Shown here: positions 1 to 8,446 of the stretch, piece after piece
Numbering within the stretch: the stretch's first letter is position 1
Layout of the letters: the number at the start of each line of letters is the position of its first letter
Origin: an uncultured Pelagibacteraceae bacterium
GTDB lineage: Bacteria > Pseudomonadota > Alphaproteobacteria > Pelagibacterales > Pelagibacteraceae
NCBI GenBank assembly: GCA_902540595.1
Contig: CACBNI010000005.1
Coordinates: forward strand, 69,716 to 104,509
Reading direction: 5' to 3'
Length of the DNA stretch: 34,794 bases
The notes under the pieces: model-generated
What the model was told of the DNA's origin: nothing
The model's database searches: none
Seen by the model: the letters and a program-made list of their open reading frames with translations, nothing else
Made by a program: the position numbers and the translations under genes

Positions 1-905
1 TATCAGTTGGTTTAGAATCTTCGGCAGATTTAGTCATTAATCCTGGAGCTTTCTTTAAAATTACAACTGTAACAACTATTGTAGCTGGTACTATATTTTT
101 AATGTGGCTAGGTGAACAAATTACACAAAGAGGTATTGGTAATGGTATATCATTAATAATTTTTGCAGGGATTGTTGCAGAAATACCTAGGGCTCTTGTA
201 ACAACTTTTGAACTTGGAAGAACAGGTGCTGTATCAACCTTTATGATCTTAGCTATTTTTGTTCTACTGATTTTGACAATATTGTTTGTTGTATTTATGG
301 AAAGAGCACTAAGAAAAATTCTTATCAATTACCCTAAAAGACAAATGGGTAACAAAATGTACGGTGGAGAATCATCACATTTACCTTTAAAAATAAATCA
401 AGCAGGTGTAATACCTGCTATATTTGCTTCTGCACTTTTATTATTACCAGTAACTTTTTCAAATTTTTCGTTTTCAGATAATGAGACTTTTTTAAATTTA
501 AGTTCATTCTTTACTCAGGGTCAGCCTTTATATATGTTGCTCTATGCATCTGGAATAATATTTTTCACTTTTTTTTACACATCTATAACATTTAACCCAA
601 CAGAGACGGCAGAAAATTTAAGAAAATATGGTGGGTTTGTTCCAGGCATTAGACCAGGTGAAAGCACCGCAATGTATATTGAAAACATTTCTACAAAACT
701 TACCACTATTGGTGCTTTATATTTAACTTTGGTATGTTTAATGCCTGAATTTTTAATTGCAAATTATCCTATTCCTTTTTATTTGGGTGGTGCTTCAATT
801 TTAATTGTTGTGGTAGTTGCCATCGATACTGTGACACAAATCCAAACTAGATTGATGAGTTCACAGTACGAACAATTAATAAAAAAAACTAAATTTGGTA
901 GATAA
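1..905 (+). CDS. secY: Protein translocase subunit SecY, 3' part (5' end outside window)
   Basis: Central channel subunit of the SecYEG translocon in the inner membrane. The reading frame is open from base 3 to the TAA at 903-905, with no start inside the window that fits the family; the ATG at 102 is internal. About 300 of the usual ~440 residues are present. They include the conserved GEQITQRGIGNGISL stretch, several hydrophobic membrane segments, and the late conserved region NLRKYGGFVPGIRPG followed by a short cytoplasmic tail rich in lysine. The adk start codon follows the stop with no spacer, matching the common secY-adk-rpsM-rpsK-rpoA-rplQ order at the end of the ribosomal protein super-operon. 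Identity is clear; only the N-terminal third is missing because of the window edge. Confidence 0.97.
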   Translation, partial: SVGLESSADLVINPGAFFKITTVTTIVAGTIFLMWLGEQITQRGIGNGISLIIFAGIVAEIPRALVTTFELGRTGAVSTFMILAIFVLLILTILFVVFMERALRKILINYPKRQMGNKMYGGESSHLPLKINQAGVIPAIFASALLLLPVTFSNFSFSDNETFLNLSSFFTQGQPLYMLLYASGIIFFTFFYTSITFNPTETAENLRKYGGFVPGIRPGESTAMYIENISTKLTTIGALYLTLVCLMPEFLIANYPIPFYLGGASILIVVVVAIDTVTQIQTRLMSSQYEQLIKKTKFGR

Positions 906-1469
906 GTGAATATAATTTTATTTGGACCTCCGGGTGCTGGTAAAGGAACTCAAGCTAAATATTTAGTAAAAAAACTTAGTAATTTTCAAATTTCGACAGG
1001 AGATATCTTAAGAGAGGAAATAAAAAATGATTCAGATATCGGTAAAAAAATTATTGATGTTATGAATGATGGGAGATTTGTCAGTGACGATATTGTTAAT
1101 CAACTTTTAGAAAAACAAGTATTCGATCCCAAAAAAAAAAACAAATTAATATTTGATGGGTATCCACGGTCTATAAATCAGGCAAAAAATCTCAACTTAT
1201 TACTTGATAGCTCAAACCAGAAGATAGATTTTGTTTTTTTTCTTAATGTTAATAAAGAGACAATAATTAAAAGAATACAGAAAAGAAAAATCCTAGAAAA
1301 AAGATCAGATGATGAATTGGATACAATTTTAAAAAGATATGACACTTATATGGAGACAACTAAACCAGTTTTAGCTTTCTATTCTAAAAATTCTAATTTC
1401 CATGAAATTGATGGAAGTGATGAAATTGAACAAATAACCAATAAAATCGACACTTTTATTAATGTTTAA
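906..1469 (+). CDS. adk: Adenylate kinase, short-LID form
   Basis: Cytosolic enzyme that interconverts ATP + AMP and 2 ADP. The 187-residue protein begins with the P-loop GPPGAGKGT (about residues 7-15), then the AMP-binding part (STGDILR) and DGYPRS (about residues 79-84). After the RIQKR segment it goes directly to the RSDDELDTILKRY motif, so the long LID insert of ~210-residue kinases, including any zinc-binding cysteines, is absent. Short-LID forms are known in bacteria, so this is a variant rather than a defect. The start is GTG, directly following the secY TAA with no gap, suggesting translational coupling. The interior contains a run of 11 A (1131-1141). It belongs to the secY operon; rpsM downstream has its own likely promoter. 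Confidence 0.95.
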   Translation: MNIILFGPPGAGKGTQAKYLVKKLSNFQISTGDILREEIKNDSDIGKKIIDVMNDGRFVSDDIVNQLLEKQVFDPKKKNKLIFDGYPRSINQAKNLNLLLDSSNQKIDFVFFLNVNKETIIKRIQKRKILEKRSDDELDTILKRYDTYMETTKPVLAFYSKNSNFHEIDGSDEIEQITNKIDTFINV

Positions 1470-1473
1470 GGCG

Positions 1474-1501
1474 TTGACTTTGATTAATCTTCTTATATAA
1501 A
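1474..1501 (+). promoter_or_regulatory. Candidate sigma-70 promoter for rpsM-rpsK-rpoA-rplQ
   Basis: In the 55-base gap between adk and rpsM, TTGACT (1474-1479, five of six matches to the -35 consensus) is followed after 16 bases by TATAAA (1496-1501, five of six to the -10). A start about 7 bases later would leave a leader of roughly 15 bases before the rpsM ATG at 1525. This is the best-formed promoter in the window and would let the alpha operon be expressed independently of secY-adk. It is a sequence match only, in AT-rich DNA. Confidence 0.6.
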
Positions 1502-1524
1502 AGGCACAATTTATCACAAAACTT

Positions 1525-1908
1525 ATGGCTCGTATCGCAGGTATAAATATTCCACAGAATAAACTTGTCCACATTGGACTTACCTATATCTATGGAATAG
1601 GAGATAAATTTTCCAATCAGATTTGTTCATCACTTGAAATTCCAAAAGCCAAAAGAGTTAACGATCTTACTGACGGTGAAATATTAAAAATACGTGAATA
1701 TATTGACCAAAATTTTAAAGTAGAAGGAGATCTAAGAAGAGATTATTCACTTAGTATAAAAAGACTAATCGATCTAGCTTGTTATAGAGGAACTAGACAT
1801 CGAAAAAAATTACCAGTTAGAGGTCAAAGAACTAGATGTAATGCAAGAACAAGAAAAGGAAAAGCAATAGCAATTGCGGGAAAAAAATTAACACCAACTA
1901 AAAAATAG
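1525..1908 (+). CDS. rpsM: 30S ribosomal protein S13
   Basis: Small-subunit head protein that contacts tRNA and the 50S subunit through bridge B1. At 127 residues it is close to the family length. The N-terminus [13 protein letters not shown] is diagnostic, as are the helix-turn segment IYGIG, the central [17 protein letters not shown] stretch and the basic C-terminal tail ending in lysines. The ATG at 1525 gives exactly the conserved start; no strong Shine-Dalgarno is visible before it. First gene of the alpha operon, two bases upstream of rpsK. Confidence 0.98.
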   Translation: MARIAGINIPQNKLVHIGLTYIYGIGDKFSNQICSSLEIPKAKRVNDLTDGEILKIREYIDQNFKVEGDLRRDYSLSIKRLIDLACYRGTRHRKKLPVRGQRTRCNARTRKGKAIAIAGKKLTPTKK

Positions 1909-1910
1909 TT

Positions 1911-2360
1911 ATGGCAAAATCTGATAAAATTGAAAATAATAATCAAAAGGTAGACAAATCTTCTAAAACAAGCGCAAAAAGTTCTTATTCTAAAAAAAAG
2001 AAAGTTAAAAAGAATATTCTAAATGGAATTGCATATGTGCAATCAACTTTTAATAACACAATAATTTCAATAGCTGATACAAATGGTAATGTAATATCTT
2101 GGGCTTCAGCTGGTCAAAAAGGTTTTAAGGGATCAAGAAAATCTACTCCATATGCTGCACAGATTGCTGCAGACACTGCTGCTTCAAAAGCGCTAGAGTA
2201 TGGAATGAAAACTTTATCTGTTGAGGTAAAAGGACCAGGATCAGGAAGAGAAACTGCTTTGAGAGCTTTACAAGCAAGAGGATTTAAAATTTTGTCTATT
2301 AAAGACACTACACCCATGCCTCATAATGGGACTAGGCCACCAAAGAAAAGGAGAGTTTAA
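1911..2360 (+). CDS. rpsK: 30S ribosomal protein S11, with extended N-terminus
   Basis: Platform protein of the 30S subunit that binds 16S rRNA near the mRNA exit. The core (about residues 35-149) carries the conserved [15 protein letters not shown] and the invariant C-terminal [15 protein letters not shown]. At 149 residues it is about 20 longer than the common ~129; the extra is a lysine/serine/asparagine-rich N-terminal tail (residues 1-35). The ATG at 1911 lies two bases after the rpsM stop, which supports the long form, and no alternative ATG occurs near the core start. The stop overlaps the rpoA ATG (TAATG). Confidence 0.97.
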   Translation: MAKSDKIENNNQKVDKSSKTSAKSSYSKKKKVKKNILNGIAYVQSTFNNTIISIADTNGNVISWASAGQKGFKGSRKSTPYAAQIAADTAASKALEYGMKTLSVEVKGPGSGRETALRALQARGFKILSIKDTTPMPHNGTRPPKKRRV

Positions 2361-3388
2361 TGGAAGTCGAAAATGTTAATATAAAAAATTGGAAGTCATT
2401 AATTAAGCCATCAAAACTTGATGTGCAAATAAGTGATGACTTAACTCATGCAAAAATAGTTGCTGAACCATTAGAAAAAGGCTATGGCCTAACTTTGGGA
2501 AATTCACTTAGAAGAATTTTACTTTCTTCAATAAGAGGAGCAGCAGTTACATCGATACAAATAGATGGTGTTCTGCATGAATTTACATCAATTAAAGGTG
2601 TTAGAGAAGATGTAACAGATATTGTTTTAAACGTTAAATCTTTGGCGTTAAAATGTAATTCAGAGGGTACAAAAAAATTAATTTTAGATGCTAAAGGGCC
2701 AGGTGAAATCAAAGCTTCTGATATTGCACCTGTTGCTGATGTTGAAATATTAAATCCAGAATTAGTAATTTGTAATCTAGACGAAAAGACTTCTTTTCAT
2801 ATGGAAATGAATGTTAGTACTGGAAAAGGTTATGTGCCAGCTGATCTTAACAAGCCAGAGGAGCCACCGTTAGGATTAATTGCTATCGACTCTCTTTACA
2901 GTCCAGTAAAAAAGGTTTCATTTTCTGTAAGTACCGCTAGAGAAGGAAAAGCCCTGGATTACGACAAACTAATTATGGAAGTTGAAACTAACGGATCTAT
3001 ATCAGCTGAAGATGCTGTTGCTTATTCAGCAAGAATTTTTCAAGATCAACTAAAAATGTTTATCAACTTTGATGAACCAGCAGAAGCTCCAGTGAAAGAA
3101 GTTTCAACAGAACCTGAGTTCAATAAAAATTTGTTAAGAAAAGTAGATGAGCTAGAACTGTCTGTTAGATCTATGAATTGTTTAAAAAATGATAATATTA
3201 TCTACATTGGAGATTTGGTTCAAAAATCCGAGGGTGAGATGCTAAGGACTCCTAATTTTGGAAGAAAATCCTTAAATGAAATTAAAGAAGTTCTAACTGG
3301 TATGTCATTATATTTAGGTATGGAAATACCTAACTGGCCACCAGACAATATTGCAGAAATGTCTAAAAAATTAGAGGAAGCCATCTAA
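2360..3388 (+). CDS. rpoA: RNA polymerase alpha subunit
   Basis: Assembles the RNA polymerase core and contacts promoter UP elements and activators. The 342-residue protein has the N-terminal dimerisation domain (about 15-235; [22 protein letters not shown] is characteristic) and, after a linker, the C-terminal helix-hairpin-helix domain (about 255-325). The latter contains [11 protein letters not shown], whose arginine matches the DNA-contacting Arg of E. coli alpha, and [14 protein letters not shown]. The ATG overlaps the rpsK stop by one base and is preceded by a good Shine-Dalgarno (AAGGAGAG), unusual for this window. Fourth-from-last gene of the ribosomal operon; rplQ overlaps it by one base. 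Confidence 0.98.
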   Translation: MEVENVNIKNWKSLIKPSKLDVQISDDLTHAKIVAEPLEKGYGLTLGNSLRRILLSSIRGAAVTSIQIDGVLHEFTSIKGVREDVTDIVLNVKSLALKCNSEGTKKLILDAKGPGEIKASDIAPVADVEILNPELVICNLDEKTSFHMEMNVSTGKGYVPADLNKPEEPPLGLIAIDSLYSPVKKVSFSVSTAREGKALDYDKLIMEVETNGSISAEDAVAYSARIFQDQLKMFINFDEPAEAPVKEVSTEPEFNKNLLRKVDELELSVRSMNCLKNDNIIYIGDLVQKSEGEMLRTPNFGRKSLNEIKEVLTGMSLYLGMEIPNWPPDNIAEMSKKLEEAI

Positions 3389-3828
3389 TGAGACACGGGA
3401 TGGCTAATAAGAAGTTAAATAGAACTTCTGAGCATAGGAAAGCTTTATTAAAGAATATGCTTAACTCTTTAATAAAATATGAGCAAATTAAAACCACATT
3501 GCCAAAAGCTAAATTTTTAAAACCCCAAGCAGATAAAATTATTACTTTAGGGAAGAAGGAAACTTTACAAACAACTAAAATGTTAGTTACGCAACTTCAA
3601 GATATAAAGTCTGCTAATAAAGTTAAAAAAACACTTTCTAAAAGATACGAGAACAGAAAAGGTGGATATACTAGAATTATTAAGGCTGGATTTAGATATG
3701 GTGATAATGCACCAATGGCAATAATTGAATTTGTTGATAGAGATGTAGAAGCAAAAAGAGTAGATAAACCAAAAAAAGATACAACTAAAGAAGCACCAAA
3801 GGCTGTAGAAAAACAAGCATCAGCATAA
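3388..3828 (+). CDS. rplQ: 50S ribosomal protein L17
   Basis: Large-subunit protein near the polypeptide exit tunnel. The first ~120 residues match the family ([17 protein letters not shown], then LLKNMLNSLI, RKGGYTRI, RYGDNAPMAIIEFVDR). A basic alanine/lysine-rich tail follows (about 122-146), so the protein is slightly longer than E. coli L17. The start at 3388 keeps the conserved MRH and overlaps the rpoA stop as TAATG; the internal methionine at residue 5 would lose it. The next gene, rluC, lies only 10 bases downstream on the same strand with no terminator visible between them. Confidence 0.97.
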   Translation: MRHGMANKKLNRTSEHRKALLKNMLNSLIKYEQIKTTLPKAKFLKPQADKIITLGKKETLQTTKMLVTQLQDIKSANKVKKTLSKRYENRKGGYTRIIKAGFRYGDNAPMAIIEFVDRDVEAKRVDKPKKDTTKEAPKAVEKQASA

Positions 3829-3838
3829 ATCTAAAGTT

Positions 3839-4756
3839 ATGAAAAAGTCTTACATCGTTGATTCAACGTGTAATGATATGCGTATTGATCGATGGATCAG
3901 GTTAAAATATGGAAAGATACCCCAAGGATTAATAGAAAAATATTTACGCTCGGGTAAAATCAAATTAAATAAAAAAAAAATTAAAAGTTCACAAAAAATT
4001 AGCACAAAAGATAATATCGAATTATTTAATATCGAATTTAAAGAGACGATTGTACAAAAAAAAATTAAATTTAAGCCATCTAAAGAAGTGATAAAATCAA
4101 ATGAAGATCAAATAATAGATAATAATGAAAATTTTATAGTATTAAATAAAAGTTCTGGAATATCAGTTCAAGGTGGAACCAAATCAAAAAAAAACCTTGT
4201 TGATATTTTTTCTAGAAGTGAAATCTTCCAAGGCACAAAACCTTTTTCAGTTCACCGTTTAGATAAAGATACATCTGGAGTATTTATTATGGCAAAAAAT
4301 AGAGAAAGCGCACAGTTATTAACTTCTTTATTTAGACTAAGGAAAGTTCACAAAACTTATTTAGCAATCTGCCATGGAGAACTTGTTAAAGATTCTGGCG
4401 AATGGAATGATGATTTAATAAGATATGATGGAGAAAAAAAAATTATAGAAAAGGCTAAAACACTATACAAAGTACTCGATAAGAATTCAGAGGCAAGTTT
4501 AGTCGAACTAAAGCCAATAACTGGTCGTAAGCATCAATTAAGAAAACAACTGTATGCATTGGGTCAACCGATTTTTGGAGATATTAAATATAAATTATCA
4601 AATTCTACAAGAGGCCTTAATAAAAATTTGATGCTTCACTCATATCAAATAAAATTTATTATTAATAATGTTAAACACACTTATACCGCTCTATTACCTG
4701 ATTATTTTAAGAATTTATTGAAAACTAAGAGACTTAGTTTCTTAGGTTTAAAATAA
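3839..4756 (+). CDS. rluC: RluA-family 23S rRNA pseudouridine synthase, RluC-like
   Basis: Isomerises specific uridines in rRNA to pseudouridine. An S4 RNA-binding domain occupies about residues 14-62 ([16 protein letters not shown]), followed by the catalytic domain with HRLDKDTSG at 139-147; Asp142 is the expected nucleophile. A further conserved motif is [12 protein letters not shown]. At 305 residues it has the usual length. The S4 domain and the overall pattern favour RluC (E. coli sites 955/2504/2580) over RluD, but the exact sites cannot be read from sequence. It may be the last gene of the alpha operon transcript. Its last 23 bases overlap the end of lipB on the other strand. The gene holds a run of 10 A (3971-3980). 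Confidence 0.88.
   Translation: MKKSYIVDSTCNDMRIDRWIRLKYGKIPQGLIEKYLRSGKIKLNKKKIKSSQKISTKDNIELFNIEFKETIVQKKIKFKPSKEVIKSNEDQIIDNNENFIVLNKSSGISVQGGTKSKKNLVDIFSRSEIFQGTKPFSVHRLDKDTSGVFIMAKNRESAQLLTSLFRLRKVHKTYLAICHGELVKDSGEWNDDLIRYDGEKKIIEKAKTLYKVLDKNSEASLVELKPITGRKHQLRKQLYALGQPIFGDIKYKLSNSTRGLNKNLMLHSYQIKFIINNVKHTYTALLPDYFKNLLKTKRLSFLGLK
4722..4740. terminator. Perfect hairpin across the rluC/lipB convergent overlap
   Basis: AAACTAAG (4722-4729) and CTTAGTTT (4733-4740) form an 8-bp perfect stem with the 3-base loop AGA. It lies inside the last codons of rluC and covers the lipB stop at 4734-4736. On the minus strand the stem ends in a run of four T. It could act as a terminator in both directions; the stem is A/T-rich and the classical T-tract is short, so this remains a candidate. 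Confidence 0.4.
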
Positions 4757-5351
4757 ATTTTTCTATTAATAAATCTCCCAATTTTGAATAATCTTTTTTT
4801 TTAATTTTAACTAGATTCGTAATTCCTTTATCTTTTATCCCACAAGGTACAATTTTTTTATATTGATCTAAATTATTTTTTATATTTATAGCGAAACCGT
4901 GATAAGCAATCCATTTTTTCACTCTTACTCCAATTGCCGCAACTTTTTTTACTTTACCGTTTTCATTATACCAGATCCCAATGTTGTCTTTATCGGAAAA
5001 AGTTTCTATATCAAAAGTTTTTAAAGTTTCTATAATTGAATTCTCAATTGAATTAATAAATTTTCTAATATCTTTTTTGTTTCTTAAGTCTAAAACAAAG
5101 TAAAAGATTAATTGCCCAGGACCATGACAAGTAATTTTTCCACCCCTGTTTGTTTCAATAATTTTGATCGATTTATCAATAATATCTATTTCGTTGTAAC
5201 TAGTTCCAGCAGTGTAAATTTCCTCATGCTCTAAGGTCCAAATCAGTTCTTTCTCTTTATTGTTAAATATTTGCTCTAATCTTTCTTCCATAATATTTAT
5301 GGCATCAATATAATTTACTGGTTTTATTGACTTTTTGATCTCTATATTCAT
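4734..5351 (-). CDS. lipB: Octanoyl-[ACP]:protein N-octanoyltransferase LipB
   Basis: Transfers octanoate from acyl carrier protein to lipoyl domains (pyruvate and 2-oxoglutarate dehydrogenases, glycine cleavage H protein), the first step of lipoate assembly before LipA. The 205-residue protein shows the family motif [15 protein letters not shown] (about 70-84), KKVAAIGVR with the catalytic Lys at about 136, and the nucleophile Cys at about 170 in VPCGI. Length is normal. It is a single gene transcribed against rluC, overlapping its 3' end by 23 bases, and diverges from mgtE across a 61-base gap. Confidence 0.95.
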   Translation of the reverse strand: MNIEIKKSIKPVNYIDAINIMEERLEQIFNNKEKELIWTLEHEEIYTAGTSYNEIDIIDKSIKIIETNRGGKITCHGPGQLIFYFVLDLRNKKDIRKFINSIENSIIETLKTFDIETFSDKDNIGIWYNENGKVKKVAAIGVRVKKWIAYHGFAINIKNNLDQYKKIVPCGIKDKGITNLVKIKKKDYSKLGDLLIEKFILNLRN

Positions 5352-5362
5352 TTATAAATTGT

Positions 5363-5391
5363 ATTATCTTTATTATGTATTAATAGTGCAA
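5363..5391 (-). promoter_or_regulatory. Weak candidate promoter for lipB
   Basis: Read on the minus strand, TTGCAC (5386-5391) is followed after 17 bases by GATAAT (5363-5368), five of six to the -10 consensus. A start near 5356 would leave only a few bases before the lipB ATG at 5351. The -35 match is poor (three of six), so this is a low-confidence call in the 61-base divergent lipB/mgtE gap. Confidence 0.25.
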
Positions 5392-5412
5392 ATCTAAATT
5401 ATAGGTAGATTT

Positions 5413-6786
5413 ATGTCTTTAACAAAAAAAACTAAAGATAAAAAAGTAAATTTTGAATTTAATAAAGAGTACATCAGAGTTGTTACCTCAAAAATAGCTA
5501 ACAATGACGCTCAATTTATTACTAATTCTTTCAGCGAAATGCACCCAGCTGATGCGGCAGATATAATTGAACACCTAAGTCAAAATGATAGAGAAAGTTT
5601 AATTAAACTAAATAACTTTAATATAGATCCAGAAGTATTTGTTGAGTTAAACGAATCTATACAAACAGAAATTATTACTTATTTATCTTCTGACTCAATT
5701 GTAAGTATTATTAAAAATTTAGATTCTGATGATGCAATATCTATTTTAGAAAATGTTCCTGAAGAAGATAAAAATAATATTCTTAGTTCTTTACCACCCA
5801 AAGATCGTTTTGCTTTATTGGAGAGTTTGAGTTATCCAGAAGATACGGCTGCTAGATTAATGCAAAGAGAATTTACTGCCATACCTAGTAACTGGTCTGT
5901 AGGACAAACAATTGATTATTTGAGAGAAAACAAGGATCTCCCTGAGGAATTTTTAGAAATTTTTATTGTTAATGAAGACTTTAATCCCGTTGGTACTGTT
6001 CCGTCTTCTAAGGTATTAACATCACCAAGAGATACCAAAATGGCAACCGTAATGTCAGAGTCTCAATTATTAGTACCAGTTGATATGGATAGGGAGGAGG
6101 TTGCTAATTTATTTGAAAATTACAATTTAAATTCAGCAGCAGTTGTTGATAAAAACAACAAGCTTGTTGGTATGATCATGAATGATGATGTTCTAACAGT
6201 ATTAAAAGAAGAAGCTGAAGAAGATGCTTTACGTTTAGCGGGGGTTGGCGATGAGGAAATCACTGATGGGGTAATAACAAAAACCAAGAGAAGATTTAAT
6301 TGGTTACTTCTTAATTTATTTACTGCATTCCTAGCAACTTGGTGCATTAGTTTATTTGGTGCAACAATAGAACAAATGGTGGTTCTAGCTTTTTTAATGC
6401 CTATTGTAGCATCTATGGGTGGAAATGCTGGAATGCAAACATTAGCTGTCACTGTAAGAACTATTGCAACTAATGACCTAACTAAAAACAATTTCTCATC
6501 AAATGTTTTTAAAGAATTTTCTATTGGTATTTTAAATGGAGTTATTTTTGCAGTAATAAGTGCTTTGATTGTTCAAATATGGTTTCAAGATAATCTTCTC
6601 TCATTAATTATTGCTATTTCGATGGTATTGACAATGATTATTGCAGGTTTGTTTGGAATATTAGTTCCTTTCACTCTAAAAAAAATGAATATTGATCCAG
6701 CAATAGCATCAAGTGTATTTGTTACCACAATAACAGACGTAATTGGCTTTGTATCTTTTCTAGGAGTAGGGGCTTATTTTTTATAA
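5413..6786 (+). CDS. mgtE: Magnesium transporter MgtE
   Basis: Inner-membrane Mg2+ channel gated by its cytoplasmic domains. In order: an N-terminal helical MgtE_N domain (about 25-140, with MHPADAADIIEHL), a CBS pair (about 145-265, including VMSESQLLVPVD and NSAAVVDKNNKLVGMIM), a plug-type linker rich in acidic residues, then five hydrophobic segments (about 295-457). The membrane part carries the signature MPIVASMGGNAGMQT and a late DPAIASSVFVTTITD segment, where the Asp sits in the ion path of characterised homologues. At 457 residues it is full length. It stands alone between lipB (divergent) and panC (convergent, 6-base overlap). Confidence 0.95.
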   Translation: MSLTKKTKDKKVNFEFNKEYIRVVTSKIANNDAQFITNSFSEMHPADAADIIEHLSQNDRESLIKLNNFNIDPEVFVELNESIQTEIITYLSSDSIVSIIKNLDSDDAISILENVPEEDKNNILSSLPPKDRFALLESLSYPEDTAARLMQREFTAIPSNWSVGQTIDYLRENKDLPEEFLEIFIVNEDFNPVGTVPSSKVLTSPRDTKMATVMSESQLLVPVDMDREEVANLFENYNLNSAAVVDKNNKLVGMIMNDDVLTVLKEEAEEDALRLAGVGDEEITDGVITKTKRRFNWLLLNLFTAFLATWCISLFGATIEQMVVLAFLMPIVASMGGNAGMQTLAVTVRTIATNDLTKNNFSSNVFKEFSIGILNGVIFAVISALIVQIWFQDNLLSLIIAISMVLTMIIAGLFGILVPFTLKKMNIDPAIASSVFVTTITDVIGFVSFLGVGAYFL

Positions 6787-7596
6787 ATTATCTATTAATC
6801 TTACGCCATTTAAATAATACGCTACAAATAACCTAGATTTATTTATAACACTCGATAATTTTAGATTGTATATATTCCTTAATTCTAAGTACTCAATATT
6901 AATATTAAACTTTTTCTCAAGTTCATTTTTCACCGTTTTTAAGTATCTATTTTTATTTTTTTTTAATTTAATATTTTTTTTTAAATTAATTAATTTTCTT
7001 ATTATTACACTTGCTAAAGCAAGATTTTCTTTAGATAGTAAATAATTTCTTGAGGATAGAGCAACTTTATTTTTTTCACGGATAGTTTTGCATCCTATAA
7101 TTTCTGTACCATATTTATTTTTTAAAAATTTTTTAACTAAAAATAATTGCTGAAAATCCTTTTCACCCATAAAAATTTTATTTGGTTTTACTATATTTGT
7201 TAACCTCTCCATTACATCTAAAACACCTTCAAAATGACCCTTTCTAAATTTAGCACATAGAATCTTATCTTTATTATTAATTTTAATTTTAGGTTTCTTA
7301 TTGTTGTTAAAGATATCTTTAAATTTTGGAATATAGATAAAGTCAACTTGTTTTGTTTTATTCAATAATTGTAAGTCTTTCTTCATATTTTTAGGGTAAG
7401 TTTTAAAATCTTTTTTGTTATTGAACTGTTTTGGATTTACAAAAATACTAACAATTGTTTTGTTGCAAACTTGATTCGATTTATTAATAAGTGACAAATG
7501 ACCTTTATGTATAGAGCCCATAGTAGGAACAAACCCAATGTCATTAAAAGGCTCTAATGACTTTGTCAATGATGTCTTATTTAATAAAATTTTCAT
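6781..7596 (-). CDS. panC: Pantothenate synthetase
   Basis: Condenses pantoate and beta-alanine with ATP to pantothenate, the precursor of coenzyme A. The nucleotidyltransferase motif PTMGSIHKGH lies near the N-terminus, with FVNPKQF, GEKDFQQ and the ATP-site SSRNYLL further on. I place the start at the ATG at 7596 (MKILLNKTS), giving 271 residues. The frame continues upstream to an ATG at 7626, but the added ten residues do not fit the family and would leave four bases to divergent galU. No panB or panD is next to it here. The protein is unusually lysine- and asparagine-rich, as expected at this base composition. The stop overlaps mgtE by 6 bases. Confidence 0.93.
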   Translation of the reverse strand: MKILLNKTSLTKSLEPFNDIGFVPTMGSIHKGHLSLINKSNQVCNKTIVSIFVNPKQFNNKKDFKTYPKNMKKDLQLLNKTKQVDFIYIPKFKDIFNNNKKPKIKINNKDKILCAKFRKGHFEGVLDVMERLTNIVKPNKIFMGEKDFQQLFLVKKFLKNKYGTEIIGCKTIREKNKVALSSRNYLLSKENLALASVIIRKLINLKKNIKLKKNKNRYLKTVKNELEKKFNINIEYLELRNIYNLKLSSVINKSRLFVAYYLNGVRLIDNL

Positions 7597-7630
7597 TTGT
7601 GTAAAAGTATTAAATAAGTAAAACATTTAA

Positions 7631-8446
7631 ATGATTAAACAAGCTATAATTCCATTAGCTGGTCTAGGGACCAGATTATTACCTTTGACAAGTGTTTTTG
7701 CAAAAGAGTTATTACCAATAAATGGTAAACCTGGTATCGAATATATTTTAGAAGAATGTATTGACGCTGGAGTAAAAGAAATAATTTTTATTATTTCTAA
7801 GAAGAAAATGATGATCAAAAAATATTTTTACAGTGATAAATTTTACAAAAATATTATCAAAAAAAAAAAAGATCCAAAAATTATCGATGAGTATAATAAA
7901 ATTCTTAAATACAAAAAAATGATAAAGTTTGTTTATCAAAATAAACCTAAGGGGACAGGTGACGCTGTTCTTAAAACTAAAAAATTTATTAAAGATAAAT
8001 ATTTTTTAATGTTGTTACCTGATGATTTGATAATGAAACATAATTGTTCTAAATCTATGATTTCCGCCCATAAGAAACACAAATCATCTGTCATGGCGAG
8101 CATGAAAGTTGAAAAAAAATCAGTATCTAGGTGGGGTATTTATAATTTGAGTAAAAAAGTATCTAAAAATAATTTTATTATCAAAGAGGTTGTTGAAAAA
8201 CCAACTATTAAAAGTGCCCCGTCAAACAAAGCTGTAATTGGTAGATATATTTTACCAAAGACGATTTTTGATAAATTATCAAAACAAAAGCCTGGTAAGG
8301 GTGGTGAAATTCACATAACAGATGCAATACAATCTTTAATTAATGAAAATGAAAAATTTATCGCTCACAATTTTACAGGTAAATATTTGGATTGTGGTAC
8401 AATGAATGGATTTATAAAATCTAATATTGAAATAAGTAAATTATGA
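7631..8446 (+). CDS. galU: UTP-glucose-1-phosphate uridylyltransferase
   Basis: Makes UDP-glucose from UTP and glucose-1-phosphate. The nucleotide-binding motif IPLAGLGTRLLPLT (about residues 7-20) is followed by the substrate lysine region FAKELLPINGKP, then PKGTGDAVL, LLPDDL and EVVEKP, all typical of bacterial GalU. At 271 residues it is a little short compared with ~290-300. A run of 12 A (7859-7870) encodes part of a Lys-rich loop without breaking the frame. Its TGA overlaps the ugd ATG by 4 bases (ATGA), so the two are almost certainly one operon making UDP-glucuronate. Confidence 0.94.
   Translation: MIKQAIIPLAGLGTRLLPLTSVFAKELLPINGKPGIEYILEECIDAGVKEIIFIISKKKMMIKKYFYSDKFYKNIIKKKKDPKIIDEYNKILKYKKMIKFVYQNKPKGTGDAVLKTKKFIKDKYFLMLLPDDLIMKHNCSKSMISAHKKHKSSVMASMKVEKKSVSRWGIYNLSKKVSKNNFIIKEVVEKPTIKSAPSNKAVIGRYILPKTIFDKLSKQKPGKGGEIHITDAIQSLINENEKFIAHNFTGKYLDCGTMNGFIKSNIEISKL

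Noticed and set aside
102..905. An apparent SecY start at the ATG at 102
   Set aside because: The frame is open to the left edge and the upstream codons continue the SecY sequence, so the ATG is internal and the gene is cut by the window.
7597..7626. Upstream panC start at 7626
   Set aside because: The ten added residues do not resemble PanC N-termini and would leave only four bases to divergent galU; the ATG at 7596 fits the family.
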